NCBI RefSeq assembly: GCF_030505195.1
Contig: NZ_CP129672.1
Span: forward strand, 4,932,501-4,996,500
DNA from: Comamonas testosteroni
Lineage (GTDB): Bacteria; Pseudomonadota; Gammaproteobacteria; Burkholderiales; Burkholderiaceae_C
Length of the DNA: 64,000 bases
Direction: 5' to 3'
Under the pieces are notes generated by a model that worked only from the letters and a program-made list of their open reading frames with translations, made no database searches and was not told the origin of the DNA. Position numbers and translations under genes: made by a program. Position 1 is the stretch's first letter. Every line of letters begins with the position of its first letter. Shown one piece after another: positions 34,641 to 46,458 of this stretch.

Positions 34641-35876
34641 ATGAAATGGGTTATACGCGCAGTGGCCGTCTCGGCCATGGCAGTGAGTGCAGGTGGAGCC
34701 TGGGCTCAGAAGGGCGAAACCGTCAAGATCGCCTGGATTGATCCCTTGTCGGGTCTGATGGCTGCCGTGGGAACGAATCAGCTCAAGACCTTTCAGTTGC
34801 TGGCGGAGGAGTTCAACAAGAAAAATGCCTCGGGGGTGAAGTTCGAGATCGTGGCGCTGGACAACAAGCTCAGCCCGCAGGAGACCACGGCCGCGCTGCG
34901 CTCGGCCATGGATCAGGGCGTGCGCTATGTGACGCAGGGCAATGGCTCGGGCCCGGCGCTGGCCATCATGGATGCGCTGGAAAAGCACAACAGCCGCAAC
35001 AAGGGCAAGGAGCTGCTCTATCTCAACTACGCGGCCGTGGATCCCGACCTGACCAACAGCAAGTGCAGCTACTGGCATTTCCGGCTCGATGCCGATACCT
35101 CCATGAAGATGGAGGCGCTGACCACCTTCATGAAGGACGATGCCGAGGTCAAGAAGGTCTATCTGATCAACCAGAACTACGGGCATGGCCAGCAGGTGTC
35201 CAAGTTCGCCAAGGACTTGCTCAAGAGAAAGCGTCCCGATGTGCAGATCGTGGGCGATGACTTTTCTCCGCTGGCCCAGGTGCGCGACTTCGCGCCCTAT
35301 GTGGCCAAGATCAAGCAGTCGGGAGCCGATACCGTGATCACCGGCAACTGGGGCGCGGATCTGTCGCTGCTGCTCAAGGCGGCCAACGACGCGGGGCTGA
35401 ACAACGTCAAGTTCTATACCTATTACGCATTTGGCGCCGGCGCTCCCACGGCCATGGGCGCGGCCTCCGACGGCAAGGTCTATACCGTGACCTACGGGCA
35501 CTACAACATGGGCGCGCCGATTCAGGCCAGCATGGAAAGCTTCAAGAAGAAATTCAACGACGACCTGACGCAAAGCTCAATCTACCATGTCTTCGCCTTG
35601 CTGGATGCGGCCTTTGTCAAGACGGGCTCCACCGACCCGGTCAAGGTTGCGGCAGCGCTCGAGGGCATGAAGCTCAAGAGCTTCAACGGCGATGTTGAGA
35701 TGCGCAAGAGCGACCACCAGCTGCAGCAGGGCCTGTATATCTCGAAGTGGCAGAAGGCGGGCGGCAAGTTCCCCTATGACGCCGAAAACACCGGCTACAC
35801 CTTCGCCCCCGTGAAGTACTACGAGCCCTATGTGGCCAGCACGCCCACCAGTTGCCAGATGAAGCGTCCGTCCTGA
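34641..35876 (+). CDS. LIV-type ABC transporter periplasmic binding protein (paralogue 2)
   Basis: The product is 411 residues. The signal peptide ends GGAWAQKGE. It is collinear with paralogue 1, sharing exact blocks such as DNKLSPQETTAALRSAMDQG and SGADTVITGNW, and the same C-terminal CQMKRPS. Differences cluster in the second lobe (YAFGAGAPTAMGAASDGKVY against YGIATGAPTAMGAAAAGKVY), which could change ligand preference. GGAG precedes the start. It lies directly before livH and probably supplies it. Confidence 0.92.
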   Translation: MKWVIRAVAVSAMAVSAGGAWAQKGETVKIAWIDPLSGLMAAVGTNQLKTFQLLAEEFNKKNASGVKFEIVALDNKLSPQETTAALRSAMDQGVRYVTQGNGSGPALAIMDALEKHNSRNKGKELLYLNYAAVDPDLTNSKCSYWHFRLDADTSMKMEALTTFMKDDAEVKKVYLINQNYGHGQQVSKFAKDLLKRKRPDVQIVGDDFSPLAQVRDFAPYVAKIKQSGADTVITGNWGADLSLLLKAANDAGLNNVKFYTYYAFGAGAPTAMGAASDGKVYTVTYGHYNMGAPIQASMESFKKKFNDDLTQSSIYHVFALLDAAFVKTGSTDPVKVAAALEGMKLKSFNGDVEMRKSDHQLQQGLYISKWQKAGGKFPYDAENTGYTFAPVKYYEPYVASTPTSCQMKRPS

Positions 35877-35988
35877 GTCAGGCTCGCATATCTCGCTTTC
35901 CCTCGTGCTGCAGCATCCGCACCGACAAGAACGCATAACAGGTGCAGTGCTGCAGCGGTCTTTTTGCTCATGAGAACAAGGCAAGTCG

Positions 35989-36942
35989 ATGACGCCTGAA
36001 TTTTTCACCATATCCATGCTCAACGGCGTGAGCTACGGGCTGTTGCTTTTCATGCTCAGCTCGGGCCTGACGCTGATCTTCAGCATGATGGGTGTGCTTA
36101 ATTTCGCTCACACCAGTTTCTACATGCTGGGTGCGTACTTCGCATACACGCTCAGCGGCGTCATCGGGTTCTGGCCCGCGCTCTTTTTCAGCCCGCTGCT
36201 GGTGGGCGTGCTGGGGGCGCTGTTCGAGCGCTACAGCCTGCGCCGCGTGCACAAATATGGCCATGTGCCCGAGTTGCTGGTGACTTTTGGTCTGTCCTAT
36301 CTGATTCTTGAGGTGGTGCAGCTGGTCTGGGGGCGCGGCACCGTGCCTTATGCGTTGCCATCGGCGCTGCAGGGGCCGCTGTTCACCTTGTATGGCACAC
36401 AGTTCCCCAAGTCGCGTTCCTTTGTGATGCTGGTGGCGCTGCTGATGCTGGTGGCTGTCTGGCTGCTGCTGACGCGCACACGCATCGGCCTGGTGATTCA
36501 GGCGGCGCTCAAGAACCCCGAAATGGTGGAGGCGCTGGGCCACAACGTGCCGCGCGTGTTCATGCTGGTGTTCGGCGGCGGCTGCGCGCTGGCCGGTCTG
36601 GCCGGAGTGATTGGCGGCAACACCTATGTGACCGAGCCCGCCATGGCGGCCTCCGTGGGCTCCATCATTTTCGTGGTGGTGGTGGTCGGCGGCATGGGTT
36701 CGCTGGCCGGTGCTTTCGTGGCCTCGCTGCTGATCGGCGTGTTGCAGACCTTTGCCGTGGCACTGGACTGGTCTCTGGCTGGCCTGTTCGCCTCCATGGG
36801 CCATCAGGTCAATGAGTCCACCTTCGGCTGGCCCGTGCTGCGGCTGACGCTGTCGCAGGTCGCGCCGATTCTGCCTTACCTGTTCCTGGTGCTGATTCTG
36901 ATCTTCCGCCCCAAGGGCTTGCTGGGTACCAGAGGGGATTGA
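35989..36942 (+). CDS. livH: LIV-type ABC transporter permease (LivH)
   Basis: The product is 317 residues with about eight membrane segments. The start SMLNGVSYGLLLFMLSSGLTLIFSMMGVLNFAH is the LivH signature (split here by a helix). The EAA-like loop AALKNPEMVEALGHNVPRVF and the C-terminal LIFRPKGLLG are typical. It forms the translocation channel with LivM, three bases away. The substrate is a small carboxylate or amino acid. Confidence 0.92.
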   Translation: MTPEFFTISMLNGVSYGLLLFMLSSGLTLIFSMMGVLNFAHTSFYMLGAYFAYTLSGVIGFWPALFFSPLLVGVLGALFERYSLRRVHKYGHVPELLVTFGLSYLILEVVQLVWGRGTVPYALPSALQGPLFTLYGTQFPKSRSFVMLVALLMLVAVWLLLTRTRIGLVIQAALKNPEMVEALGHNVPRVFMLVFGGGCALAGLAGVIGGNTYVTEPAMAASVGSIIFVVVVVGGMGSLAGAFVASLLIGVLQTFAVALDWSLAGLFASMGHQVNESTFGWPVLRLTLSQVAPILPYLFLVLILIFRPKGLLGTRGD

Positions 36943-36945
36943 GCC

Positions 36946-38286
36946 ATGTCTTCGATTGCAAAAACATCCATGAATTCTTCTGCTGCCGACAAAGCTCGGA
37001 ACCAGGGGCATTACCGCTTCAAGCCCTTGAACATAGGGCGAATTCTGATCTGGGGCCTGTTTGCGCTGGCGCTGATCGTGGCACCGCTGATCTTCACCAG
37101 CTCGCTGGCCCTGACCATGCTCAGCCAGATCGGCTATCTGATCATCATCTGTCTGTCCTACAACATTCTGCTGGGGCAGGGCGGCATGCTGAGCTTCGGG
37201 CATGCGGTCTATACCGGCCTGGGTTCGTTCCTGGCCATTCATGCCATGAACAAGGCCGCTGCAGGCGAGATGGCCATTCCGCTGGTGCTGATTCCCATTG
37301 TGGGCGGCCTTGCGGGCATGTTCTTCGCCGCGCTCTTCGGATATGTGACGACCAAGAAATCCGGCACCACCTTTGCCATGATCACCATGGGTCTGGGAGA
37401 GCTGGTGGCCTCCATGGCGCTGATGTTTCCCGAGTTCTTCGGCGGCGAGGGCGGCATTACCACGGACCGGGTCTACAGCAAGTTCTTCGGACTGGATTTC
37501 GGCTCGGGCCTGCAGGTGTATTACCTGATTGCCGTGTATTGCTTTGTCTGCACTGCTGCCATGTTTGCCTTTACCGGCACGCCGCTGGGGCGCATGCTGA
37601 ACGCCGTGCGCGACAACCCCGAGCGTGTCGAGTTCGTGGGCTACAACACCCAGCGCGTGCGCTACTTCGCCTTCATCATTGCAGGCTTTTTCGCCGGCAT
37701 CGGCGGTGGGCTGACGGCCATCAATTTCGAGATCATCACGGCCATGGACAGCGTCAGCGTGGTTCGCTCGGGAGGCTATCTGCTGTTCACCTTCCTGGGC
37801 GGAGCCACCTTCTTCTTCGGCCCCATCATCGGTGCCGTGCTGCTGGTGCTGGCATCGGTGCTGCTGTCCGAGCTGACCAAGGCCTGGCTGCTGTACCTGG
37901 GCCTGGTGTTCCTGCTCATGGTCATGTATGCCCCCGGCGGTGTGGCCAGCCTGATCATGATGAATCTGCGTGTCGCCAAGTTCGGCCATTTCAAGCGCCT
38001 GCTGATGCCCTATCTGGGCATTCTGGCGGCGGGAACTGTGACGGTGATCGGCGCTGCGTCGCTGATCGAGATGATCTATCACATGCAGCTCAATGCGGCT
38101 CTGGGCCCCAAGGTGCCGTTCATGGGAGCCGAGCTGGACACCGGTGCTGCTGCCACCTGGACAGTGGCGATTGTGGTGTTCGTGGTGGGCCTGGGGCTGT
38201 TGGAGGGCGTGCGCCGACTGACGGCCCGTCGCTGGGGCCGCATACAGGAAGCGATTGAAGAAAGCATCAAGAAAGGGGAGGGCTGA
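36946..38286 (+). CDS. livM: LIV-type ABC transporter permease (LivM), C-terminally extended
   Basis: The product is 446 residues; usual LivM proteins are about 330-420. The core contains QIGYLIIICLSYNILLGQGG, the EAA-type loop NAVRDNPERVEFVGYN and YAPGGVASLIMMN. After the normal end near 345 it has about 100 further residues with two membrane segments (GILAAGTVTVIGAASLIEM and VAIVVFVVGLGLLEGV). A longer frame at 36939 on the same strand is a shadow. It pairs with LivH. Confidence 0.9.
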   Translation: MSSIAKTSMNSSAADKARNQGHYRFKPLNIGRILIWGLFALALIVAPLIFTSSLALTMLSQIGYLIIICLSYNILLGQGGMLSFGHAVYTGLGSFLAIHAMNKAAAGEMAIPLVLIPIVGGLAGMFFAALFGYVTTKKSGTTFAMITMGLGELVASMALMFPEFFGGEGGITTDRVYSKFFGLDFGSGLQVYYLIAVYCFVCTAAMFAFTGTPLGRMLNAVRDNPERVEFVGYNTQRVRYFAFIIAGFFAGIGGGLTAINFEIITAMDSVSVVRSGGYLLFTFLGGATFFFGPIIGAVLLVLASVLLSELTKAWLLYLGLVFLLMVMYAPGGVASLIMMNLRVAKFGHFKRLLMPYLGILAAGTVTVIGAASLIEMIYHMQLNAALGPKVPFMGAELDTGAAATWTVAIVVFVVGLGLLEGVRRLTARRWGRIQEAIEESIKKGEG

Positions 38287-38289
38287 ACC

Positions 38290-39108
38290 ATGTCCAGCAT
38301 CGCCATCCATCAACCGGCTGCGCAAGCGGTGCAGCAGTCCTCTCATGCGCTGGAGCTGCGCGATCTGCGCAAGAGCTTCGGCAAGACCGAAATCATCCGC
38401 GGCGCCAATCTGGCGGTCAATGCCGGCGAACGCATCGCCATCATCGGCCCCAACGGTGCGGGCAAGAGCACGTTGTTCAATCTCATCAGCGGCCGTTTCG
38501 AGCCCAGCAGCGGCGAGGTGCTGCTGCACGGCCAGCGCATTGACGGCAAAAAGCCTTTCGAAATCAATCGCATGGGACTGTCGCGCAGCTTTCAGATCAC
38601 GAACATCTTTCCCAAGCTTTCGGTGTTTGAAAATCTGCGCTGCAGCGTGCTCTGGAGCCTGGGCTATCGCTACAGCTTCTGGCGCTTTCTCTCCAATCTG
38701 CATGACGCCAACGAACGCGCCAACGAGCTGATGGAGATGATCGGGCTGCACCGCAAGCGCGACACGCTGGCGGTGAACCTGACCTATGCGGAGCAGCGTG
38801 CGCTGGAGATCGGCATCACCATCGGTGGCGGTGCCAGCGTCATCCTGCTGGACGAACCCACGGCCGGCATGAGCAACAGCGAAACCGCGCATTTCATACA
38901 GCTGATCAAGAAAGTCACCGAAGGCAAGACGCTGCTGACCGTGGAGCACGACATGGGCGTGGTCTTCGGGCTCGCGGACAAGATTGCCGTGGTGGTCTAT
39001 GGCGAGGTCATCGCCTATGACACGCCCGAAGCCGTGCGTGCCAACGCCAGAGTGCAGGAAGCATATCTGGGATCTTCCGTCGCAGACCAACAGGCAGGAG
39101 CGCATTGA
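38290..39108 (+). CDS. livG: LIV-type ABC transporter ATPase (LivG)
   Basis: The product is 272 residues. Walker A is IIGPNGAGKSTLFNLISG with the usual lysine; Walker B is VILLDEPTAGMSNSE; the switch His is in TVEHDMGVVFGLAD. The ABC signature is degenerate (NLTYAEQRALEIGI in place of LSGGQ), a form common in LivG relatives. It ends one base before livF. It powers import together with LivF. Confidence 0.93.
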   Translation: MSSIAIHQPAAQAVQQSSHALELRDLRKSFGKTEIIRGANLAVNAGERIAIIGPNGAGKSTLFNLISGRFEPSSGEVLLHGQRIDGKKPFEINRMGLSRSFQITNIFPKLSVFENLRCSVLWSLGYRYSFWRFLSNLHDANERANELMEMIGLHRKRDTLAVNLTYAEQRALEIGITIGGGASVILLDEPTAGMSNSETAHFIQLIKKVTEGKTLLTVEHDMGVVFGLADKIAVVVYGEVIAYDTPEAVRANARVQEAYLGSSVADQQAGAH

Positions 39109-39109
39109 G

Positions 39110-39805
39110 ATGCTGAAGATCAACGATTTGCATGCCTACTACGGCAAAAGCCATGTGCTGCATGGCGTGGACTTCGAGGTCCATGCGGGCGAGATCGTGG
39201 CCCTGCTGGGGCGCAACGGCTCGGGCCGCTCCACCACGGCCAAGGCCATCATGGGGCTGGTGCACTGGGAGGGAGCGCTGGACTGGAAAGGCAAGAACCT
39301 GAACGGCAAAAAAGCCTATGAGGTGGCCCATCTGGGTATCGGCTATGTGCCCGAAAGTCGTGACGTATTCCCCAATCTGACCGTGCATCAGAACCTGATG
39401 CTGGGGCAGAAAGGCAAGGGCAAAGGCAGCCGCTGGGGCTTTGACGACATGTATGCCATGTTTCCCCGCCTCAAGGAGCGCCAGCACACCGAGGCCGGCG
39501 TGATGTCGGGCGGCGAGCAGCAGATGCTCACGCTCTGCCGCACGCTGATGGGCGATCCGGATCTCATCATCATCGACGAACCCACGGAAGGGCTGGCGCC
39601 CAAGATCGTGGAGCTGGTGGGCGAGTACCTCAAGAAGATCAAGGATCGCGGCGTGTCCGTGCTGCTGATCGAGCAAAAGCTCACCATCGCCATGAATATC
39701 TCGGATCGGGCGCTGGTCATGGGCCACGGACATATCGTGTTTGACGGCACCCCCGAGACCCTCAGAGCGAACGAAAAGGTTCGCAAGGAGTGGCTGGAGG
39801 TGTGA
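39110..39805 (+). CDS. livF: LIV-type ABC transporter ATPase (LivF) with variant Walker A
   Basis: The product is 231 residues from ATG 39110, one base after the livG stop codon. The Walker A reads LLGRNGSGRSTTAK, with Arg at residue 40 where the invariant lysine normally sits. The signature is VMSGGEQQMLTL, Walker B is LIIIDEPTEGLAP, and the switch region is LLIEQKLTIA. The remaining features are complete, so the substitution is probably a lineage variant and not decay. It partners LivG. Confidence 0.92.
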   Translation: MLKINDLHAYYGKSHVLHGVDFEVHAGEIVALLGRNGSGRSTTAKAIMGLVHWEGALDWKGKNLNGKKAYEVAHLGIGYVPESRDVFPNLTVHQNLMLGQKGKGKGSRWGFDDMYAMFPRLKERQHTEAGVMSGGEQQMLTLCRTLMGDPDLIIIDEPTEGLAPKIVELVGEYLKKIKDRGVSVLLIEQKLTIAMNISDRALVMGHGHIVFDGTPETLRANEKVRKEWLEV

Positions 39806-39811
39806 GCCGAT

Positions 39812-39911
39812 ACACCCCTTGAGCGGCTTTACCGCTTCCCCCTCTCTCTCGCTTTGCGGGAGGGGGACGACACCTTGCTGCGGGGCGGTGGGGCCGCCCA
39901 GGCCCTTGCTT
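39812..39911. repeat. REP-like intergenic element, copy 3 (inverted)
   Basis: On the minus strand this region runs AAGCAAGGGCC, GGTGTCGTCCCCCTCCCGC, GAGGGGGAAGCG and GCTCAAGGGGTG, the same blocks and order as copies 1 and 2. It lies in the 243-bp gap between livF and the FadB-type gene. It may separate two transcription units. Confidence 0.75.
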
Positions 39912-40048
39912 GATGTCTCTGACATGAGGTGTGCTCATTCTGTGAGCTGTCTCGCTCAGGACAAGCATCAGTTGCGCAACGCAGCAAAACTCGGAAAATA
40001 AAAAACGCACGACCGTTCTTTTCTATTTATTGAACAGGGGACAACAGC

Positions 40049-42148
<2,100 letters not shown>

Positions 42149-42193
42149 GCGCGGACGATCTGCCACGAAACACCCAGAATCAAAGGACAGAAC

Positions 42194-43369
42194 ATGACAT
42201 CCGCAGTGATTGTTTCTACCGCGCGCACTCCGCTGGCCAAGAGCTGGAAGGGCGCTTTCAACATGACTTACGGTCCCAGCATGGGTGCCCATGCGGTCAA
42301 GGCCGCAGTGGAGCGCGCAGGTATCGAGGGTGCCGAGGTCGAGGACGTGATCATGGGCATGTCCCTGCCCGAAGGCACGACCGGCGGCAACGTCGCCCGT
42401 CTGATTGCCATGCGTGCAGGTCTGCCGGTCACGACATCGGGCCTGACCATCAACCGCTTCTGCTCCTCGGGTCTGCAGGCGATTGCGCTGGCTGCCCAGC
42501 GCATCATCGCGGGCGAGAACGAGGTGCTGGTGGCCGGTGGCCTGGAGAGCATCTCCTGCGTGCAGCCCCATCTGAATCAGCACATGGCCTTCGATCCCGA
42601 GCTGACGGCCATGAAGCCCGAGATCTACTGGAGCATGCTGCAGACTGCCGAGCAGGTGGCCAAGCGCTACCACATCAGCCGCGATGCCCAGGACGAGTAC
42701 GGTGCCTCCAGCCAGCAGAAAGCGGCTGCGGCACAGGCGGCCGGCCTGTTCGAAGCCGAGATCGCCCCCATGAAGACCGTTATGGGCGTGGTGGACAAGG
42801 TGCGTGGCATGGTCACCAAGGAGGTGATCGTGAGCAAGGATGAGGGCATTCGCGAGGGCACGACCAAGGAAGGCATCAGCGGTCTGCGCAGCGCGCTGCC
42901 CGGCGGGGTGATTACCGCCGGCAATGCGAGCCAGTTCTCCGACGGTGCCGGTGCCTGCGCCGTGGTCAGCGAGGAATACGCCTCGCGCAAGGGCCTCAAG
43001 CCCCTGGGCCGTTTCCTGGGCTTTGCCGTGGCCGGCTGCGAGCCTGATGAGATGGGCATCGGCCCCATCTATGCCATTCCCAAGGTGCTCAAGAAGCTGG
43101 GTCTGTCGATCAACGATATCGACCTGTGGGAGCTCAACGAAGCCTTTGCCGTGCAGGTCATCTACTGCCGCGACAAGCTGGGCATTCCGGCTGACAGGCT
43201 CAACGTTAACGGCGGCGCGATTGCCGTGGGCCACCCCTATGGTGTCTCGGGCCAGCGCCTGACGGGTCATGCGCTGATCGAAGGCAAGCGCCGTGGTGCC
43301 AAGCGTGTCTGCGTGACCATGTGCATCGGCGGCGGCATGGGCGCGGCAGGCGTGTTTGAAGTCCTGTAA
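42194..43369 (+). CDS. Acetyl-CoA acyltransferase (thiolase)
   Basis: The product is 391 residues. The nucleophilic Cys90 lies in [12 protein letters not shown], the conserved His in [18 protein letters not shown], and the second catalytic Cys in [13 protein letters not shown]. It cleaves 3-ketoacyl-CoA to acetyl-CoA and a shortened acyl-CoA. AAAGGACAG precedes the ATG. It follows the FadB-type gene. Confidence 0.95.
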   Translation: MTSAVIVSTARTPLAKSWKGAFNMTYGPSMGAHAVKAAVERAGIEGAEVEDVIMGMSLPEGTTGGNVARLIAMRAGLPVTTSGLTINRFCSSGLQAIALAAQRIIAGENEVLVAGGLESISCVQPHLNQHMAFDPELTAMKPEIYWSMLQTAEQVAKRYHISRDAQDEYGASSQQKAAAAQAAGLFEAEIAPMKTVMGVVDKVRGMVTKEVIVSKDEGIREGTTKEGISGLRSALPGGVITAGNASQFSDGAGACAVVSEEYASRKGLKPLGRFLGFAVAGCEPDEMGIGPIYAIPKVLKKLGLSINDIDLWELNEAFAVQVIYCRDKLGIPADRLNVNGGAIAVGHPYGVSGQRLTGHALIEGKRRGAKRVCVTMCIGGGMGAAGVFEVL

Positions 43370-43506
43370 GCAGGGCTTGGATCAAGCCGTCTTCTGGCCA
43401 CCTTGAGTTGGGGCTGGAGACGGCTTTTCTCTCCTCTGGATTTATGAATTTGATAGCTTCAATCGCTTTACTTATAAGCGTTTAAGCCTGTTTTTATGGG
43501 TAATTT

Positions 43507-45366
43507 ATGCGCCTGCGTTCCACCATTGACTTTCTGCTCTACGACTGGCTGCAGGCCGAAGGACTGACCAGCCGCCCCCGCTTTGCCGATCATTCGCGCG
43601 ACACTTTCGATGCGGTGATGGACACCTGCGAGCGCATTGCGCGCGAGAAATACGCGCCCTTCAACCGCACGGTGGATCTGCAGGAGCCGCAGTTCGACGG
43701 CGAAAAAGTCATCCTGCCTCAATGCACCTATGAAGCCCGCGAGGCCTATGCCGAATCGGGCATGCTCAGCGCGGCCCAGGACTACGAGATGGGCGGCATG
43801 CAGCTGCCCTATACCGTGGAGGCGGCGGCCAACTGCTTTTTCGCAGCGGCCTCCATCAGCATTGGCTCGAACATGCTGACCTCGGGCAATGCCAACGCCA
43901 TCATGGCCCATGGCACCGAGCGCCAGAAAAAAGTCTTTGCCGCCAACGAGTTCAATGGCCGCTGGGCCGGCACCATGGCCTTGTCCGAGCCGCAGGCGGG
44001 CTCGTCGCTGTCGGACATCGCCACGCGCGCAGAGCCCGATGGCATCGAGCATGAGAGCGACGCACTGGGGCCGCGCTATCGCCTCAAGGGCAACAAGATG
44101 TGGATCAGCTCGGGCGACCACGAGATGACCGAGAATATTGTGCATCTGGTGCTGGCCAAGATTGCGGGCGCCGATGGCAAGACGATTGCCGGCGTGAAGG
44201 GCATTTCGCTGTTCATCGTGCCCAAGAAGCTGGTCGATGCCGAGGGCCGGCTGACCGGCGAGCGCAACGACGTGGCTCTGGCGGGCCTCAACCACAAGCT
44301 GGGCTGGCGCGGAACGACCAATACCTTGCTCAATTTTGGCGAAGGCAAATACCCGGTGCGCGGCCAGAGTGGCGGGGGCCTGGACGGCCGCGGTGCGGGC
44401 GCCATAGGCTATCTGGTCGGCAAGCCCGGGGAGGGCCTCAAATGCATGTTCCACATGATGAACGAGGCGCGCATCTCCATCGGCATGGCGGCCTCCATGC
44501 TGGGCATGGCCGGCTACCACGCCAGTCTCGAATATGCGCAAAGCCGCCCACAGGGCAGGCCCATAGGCGAGGGCGGCAAGGATGCGAGCCGGCCGCAGTC
44601 GCGCATCATCGAGCATGCCGACGTCAAACGCATGCTGCTGGCACAGAAGGCCTATTGCGAAGGTGCGCTGGCCCTGAACCTGCTGTGCGCCAGGTTGGTG
44701 GACGAGCAGTACACCGGCCAGAGCGAGGAGGCGGCAGAAGCCAGGCTGCTGCTGGAGGTGTTGACACCGGTGGCCAAGAGCTGGCCCAGCGAGTTCTGCC
44801 TGGAGGCCAATTCGCTGGCCATCCAGATCCATGGCGGCTATGGCTATACGCGCGACTTCGCGGTCGAGCAGTACTGGCGCGACAACCGCCTGAACATGAT
44901 TCACGAGGGCACACATGGCATTCAGGCCATGGACCTGCTGGGCCGCAAGGTTGTCATGGACGGCGGCAAGGGCCTGCAGCTGCTGGCGGCCCGCATCAAC
45001 GTGACCATTCAGCGAGCCATGCAGCATGAGAGGCTGGGCACCTATGCCAACCAGCTGGCGCGTGCGCTGGCCGATGTTGGATCAACCACCAAGGCGGCTT
45101 GGGCCACGGGCAATCCGCAGGAGGCACTGGCCAATGCCGTGCCCTATATGCAGGCCTTCGGTCATCTGGTGCTGGCCTGGATCTGGCTGGATGTGGCACT
45201 GGCCGTACTGGCCATGGACAAGGATCTGGCGATTGCGGCTCATCGCGGCAGCATGGCGGCGCAGCGCTACTTCTTCCACTACGAGTTGCCGCGCATCGGC
45301 GCCTGGCTACAGGTGGTCAAGGCGCGCGACATGACCTGCGCAGCGATGGAGGAAGAGGCGTTCTGA
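43507..45366 (+). CDS. Acyl-CoA dehydrogenase with C-terminal extension
   Basis: The product is 619 residues, longer than the usual 380-400, as in FadE/DmdC-like enzymes with an added C-terminal helical domain. FAD and substrate motifs include MALSEPQAGSSLSDIAT and KMWISSGDHEMTE. The catalytic Glu is in NMIHEGTHGIQAMDLLG, with the preceding QIHGGYGYTRDF. It would introduce the double bond in the first beta-oxidation step. It lies downstream of the thiolase after 137 bp and is closed by a strong terminator. Confidence 0.93.
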   Translation: MRLRSTIDFLLYDWLQAEGLTSRPRFADHSRDTFDAVMDTCERIAREKYAPFNRTVDLQEPQFDGEKVILPQCTYEAREAYAESGMLSAAQDYEMGGMQLPYTVEAAANCFFAAASISIGSNMLTSGNANAIMAHGTERQKKVFAANEFNGRWAGTMALSEPQAGSSLSDIATRAEPDGIEHESDALGPRYRLKGNKMWISSGDHEMTENIVHLVLAKIAGADGKTIAGVKGISLFIVPKKLVDAEGRLTGERNDVALAGLNHKLGWRGTTNTLLNFGEGKYPVRGQSGGGLDGRGAGAIGYLVGKPGEGLKCMFHMMNEARISIGMAASMLGMAGYHASLEYAQSRPQGRPIGEGGKDASRPQSRIIEHADVKRMLLAQKAYCEGALALNLLCARLVDEQYTGQSEEAAEARLLLEVLTPVAKSWPSEFCLEANSLAIQIHGGYGYTRDFAVEQYWRDNRLNMIHEGTHGIQAMDLLGRKVVMDGGKGLQLLAARINVTIQRAMQHERLGTYANQLARALADVGSTTKAAWATGNPQEALANAVPYMQAFGHLVLAWIWLDVALAVLAMDKDLAIAAHRGSMAAQRYFFHYELPRIGAWLQVVKARDMTCAAMEEEAF

Positions 45367-45381
45367 GCCTCGCAGCGCTGC

Positions 45382-45409
45382 AAAAAGGCCCGCGTCAGCG
45401 GGCCTTTTT
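45382..45409. terminator. Terminator after the acyl-CoA dehydrogenase gene
   Basis: AAAAAGGCCCGC pairs perfectly with GCGGGCCTTTTT around a 4-base loop. Both strands have T-runs, so it can also end the convergent patatin transcript at 45427. Confidence 0.9.
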
Positions 45410-45426
45410 CATGGGGCAGGTTCAGC

Positions 45427-46458
45427 TCAGGGCTTTTCGCAGTTGCCGCTCATACCCACCATGCCGGACAGCTTCTGAAGGCTGGATCGCTGCTTCAGGC
45501 AGTCCTGATAGCTGGCTTCGGAGGCCTTTTGCTGCGCGACCTGAGTGGCCTTGGCGCGTTCGGCGCGCAGCTGGGCGATGCGTTCGCGAATCTGCGGCAT
45601 CAGTGCAGTGGCGGCCTTCTCGCCTTCCACAATCGCATGGCTGCGCTGCGCGAAGTCGGCCGGGCCGATGTCCAGCACCTTGGGACGAATGATGATGTCG
45701 GCTCGCGCCAGCTCGGCCTGGCCCAGCTTCTGGCCCATGATGGCAATCGACTGATTGAGCGCTCCCAGCATATTGGCCGGAGTCTTGCCGCTGGCCTTGT
45801 TGGAGATGTCCACGGCGATCACGATGTCGGCCCCCAGATTGCGCACGGCATCCACCGGCACGGGGCTGACAATGCCGCCGTCCACATAGTGGTACTTGCC
45901 GATGGTGACGGGCTGGAACACGCCCGGCACGCTGCTGGATGCGCGCACGGCCTGGCCCACATTGCCACGTGCGAACACCGTGCGTTCACCGTCTTCCAGG
46001 CGCGTGGAGATGGCGACAAAGGGCTTGGCCATCTGCTCCAGCGGCTTGCGGTGCACCTGTTCGTTGACATAGTCTTCGAGCTTTTGCCCCAGTACCAGAC
46101 CGCCAGCGGACAGCTGCAGGTCGCGAATCTTGGCTTCGTCCAGGGCCACGGCTTTTTCCTGCAGCTCAAAGGCGTTCATGCCGCTTGCATAGAGCGCACC
46201 CACCACGCTGCCGGCGCTGGTGCCGGCCACGAACGAGGGCGTGAGGCCATTGGCCTCGAGCATCTTGATGACGCCGATATGGGCAAAGCCCTTGGCCGCG
46301 CCGCCGCCCAGCGCCAGGCCGATCTTGATCGGGGGGGCTGATGTGGTTGCGGTGGGCGGCTCGGGCGTCGCTGCGGGGCTGGGGGGATTGCTGCCGCAGG
46401 CGGCAAGGCCAAGCAGACTCAAACAGACCAAGGGGCGCAAAAAAACGTTCAGGCGCAT
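45427..46458 (-). CDS. Patatin-like phospholipase lipoprotein
   Basis: The product is 343 residues from ATG 46458 (AGGA upstream; an ATG at 46479 is possible). A lipobox LGLAAC gives a lipid-anchored Cys near residue 21. The patatin motifs are the oxyanion loop LGGGAAKGFAH, nucleophile GTSAGS (Ser81) and catalytic Asp in YVDGGIVSPVP. It is a Ser/Asp dyad lipid hydrolase of the RssA type. The C-terminal 50 residues are charged and form a coiled coil. Confidence 0.9.
   Translation of the reverse strand: MRLNVFLRPLVCLSLLGLAACGSNPPSPAATPEPPTATTSAPPIKIGLALGGGAAKGFAHIGVIKMLEANGLTPSFVAGTSAGSVVGALYASGMNAFELQEKAVALDEAKIRDLQLSAGGLVLGQKLEDYVNEQVHRKPLEQMAKPFVAISTRLEDGERTVFARGNVGQAVRASSSVPGVFQPVTIGKYHYVDGGIVSPVPVDAVRNLGADIVIAVDISNKASGKTPANMLGALNQSIAIMGQKLGQAELARADIIIRPKVLDIGPADFAQRSHAIVEGEKAATALMPQIRERIAQLRAERAKATQVAQQKASEASYQDCLKQRSSLQKLSGMVGMSGNCEKP

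Noticed and set aside
36939..38258. A 439-residue plus-strand frame overlapping livM
   Set aside because: It lacks membrane segments and is out of frame with the clear LivM sequence.
35968..39123. A 1051-residue open frame on the minus strand
   Set aside because: It is antisense to livH, livM and livG, which have full motifs. It is rich in His and Gln, typical of a shadow frame.
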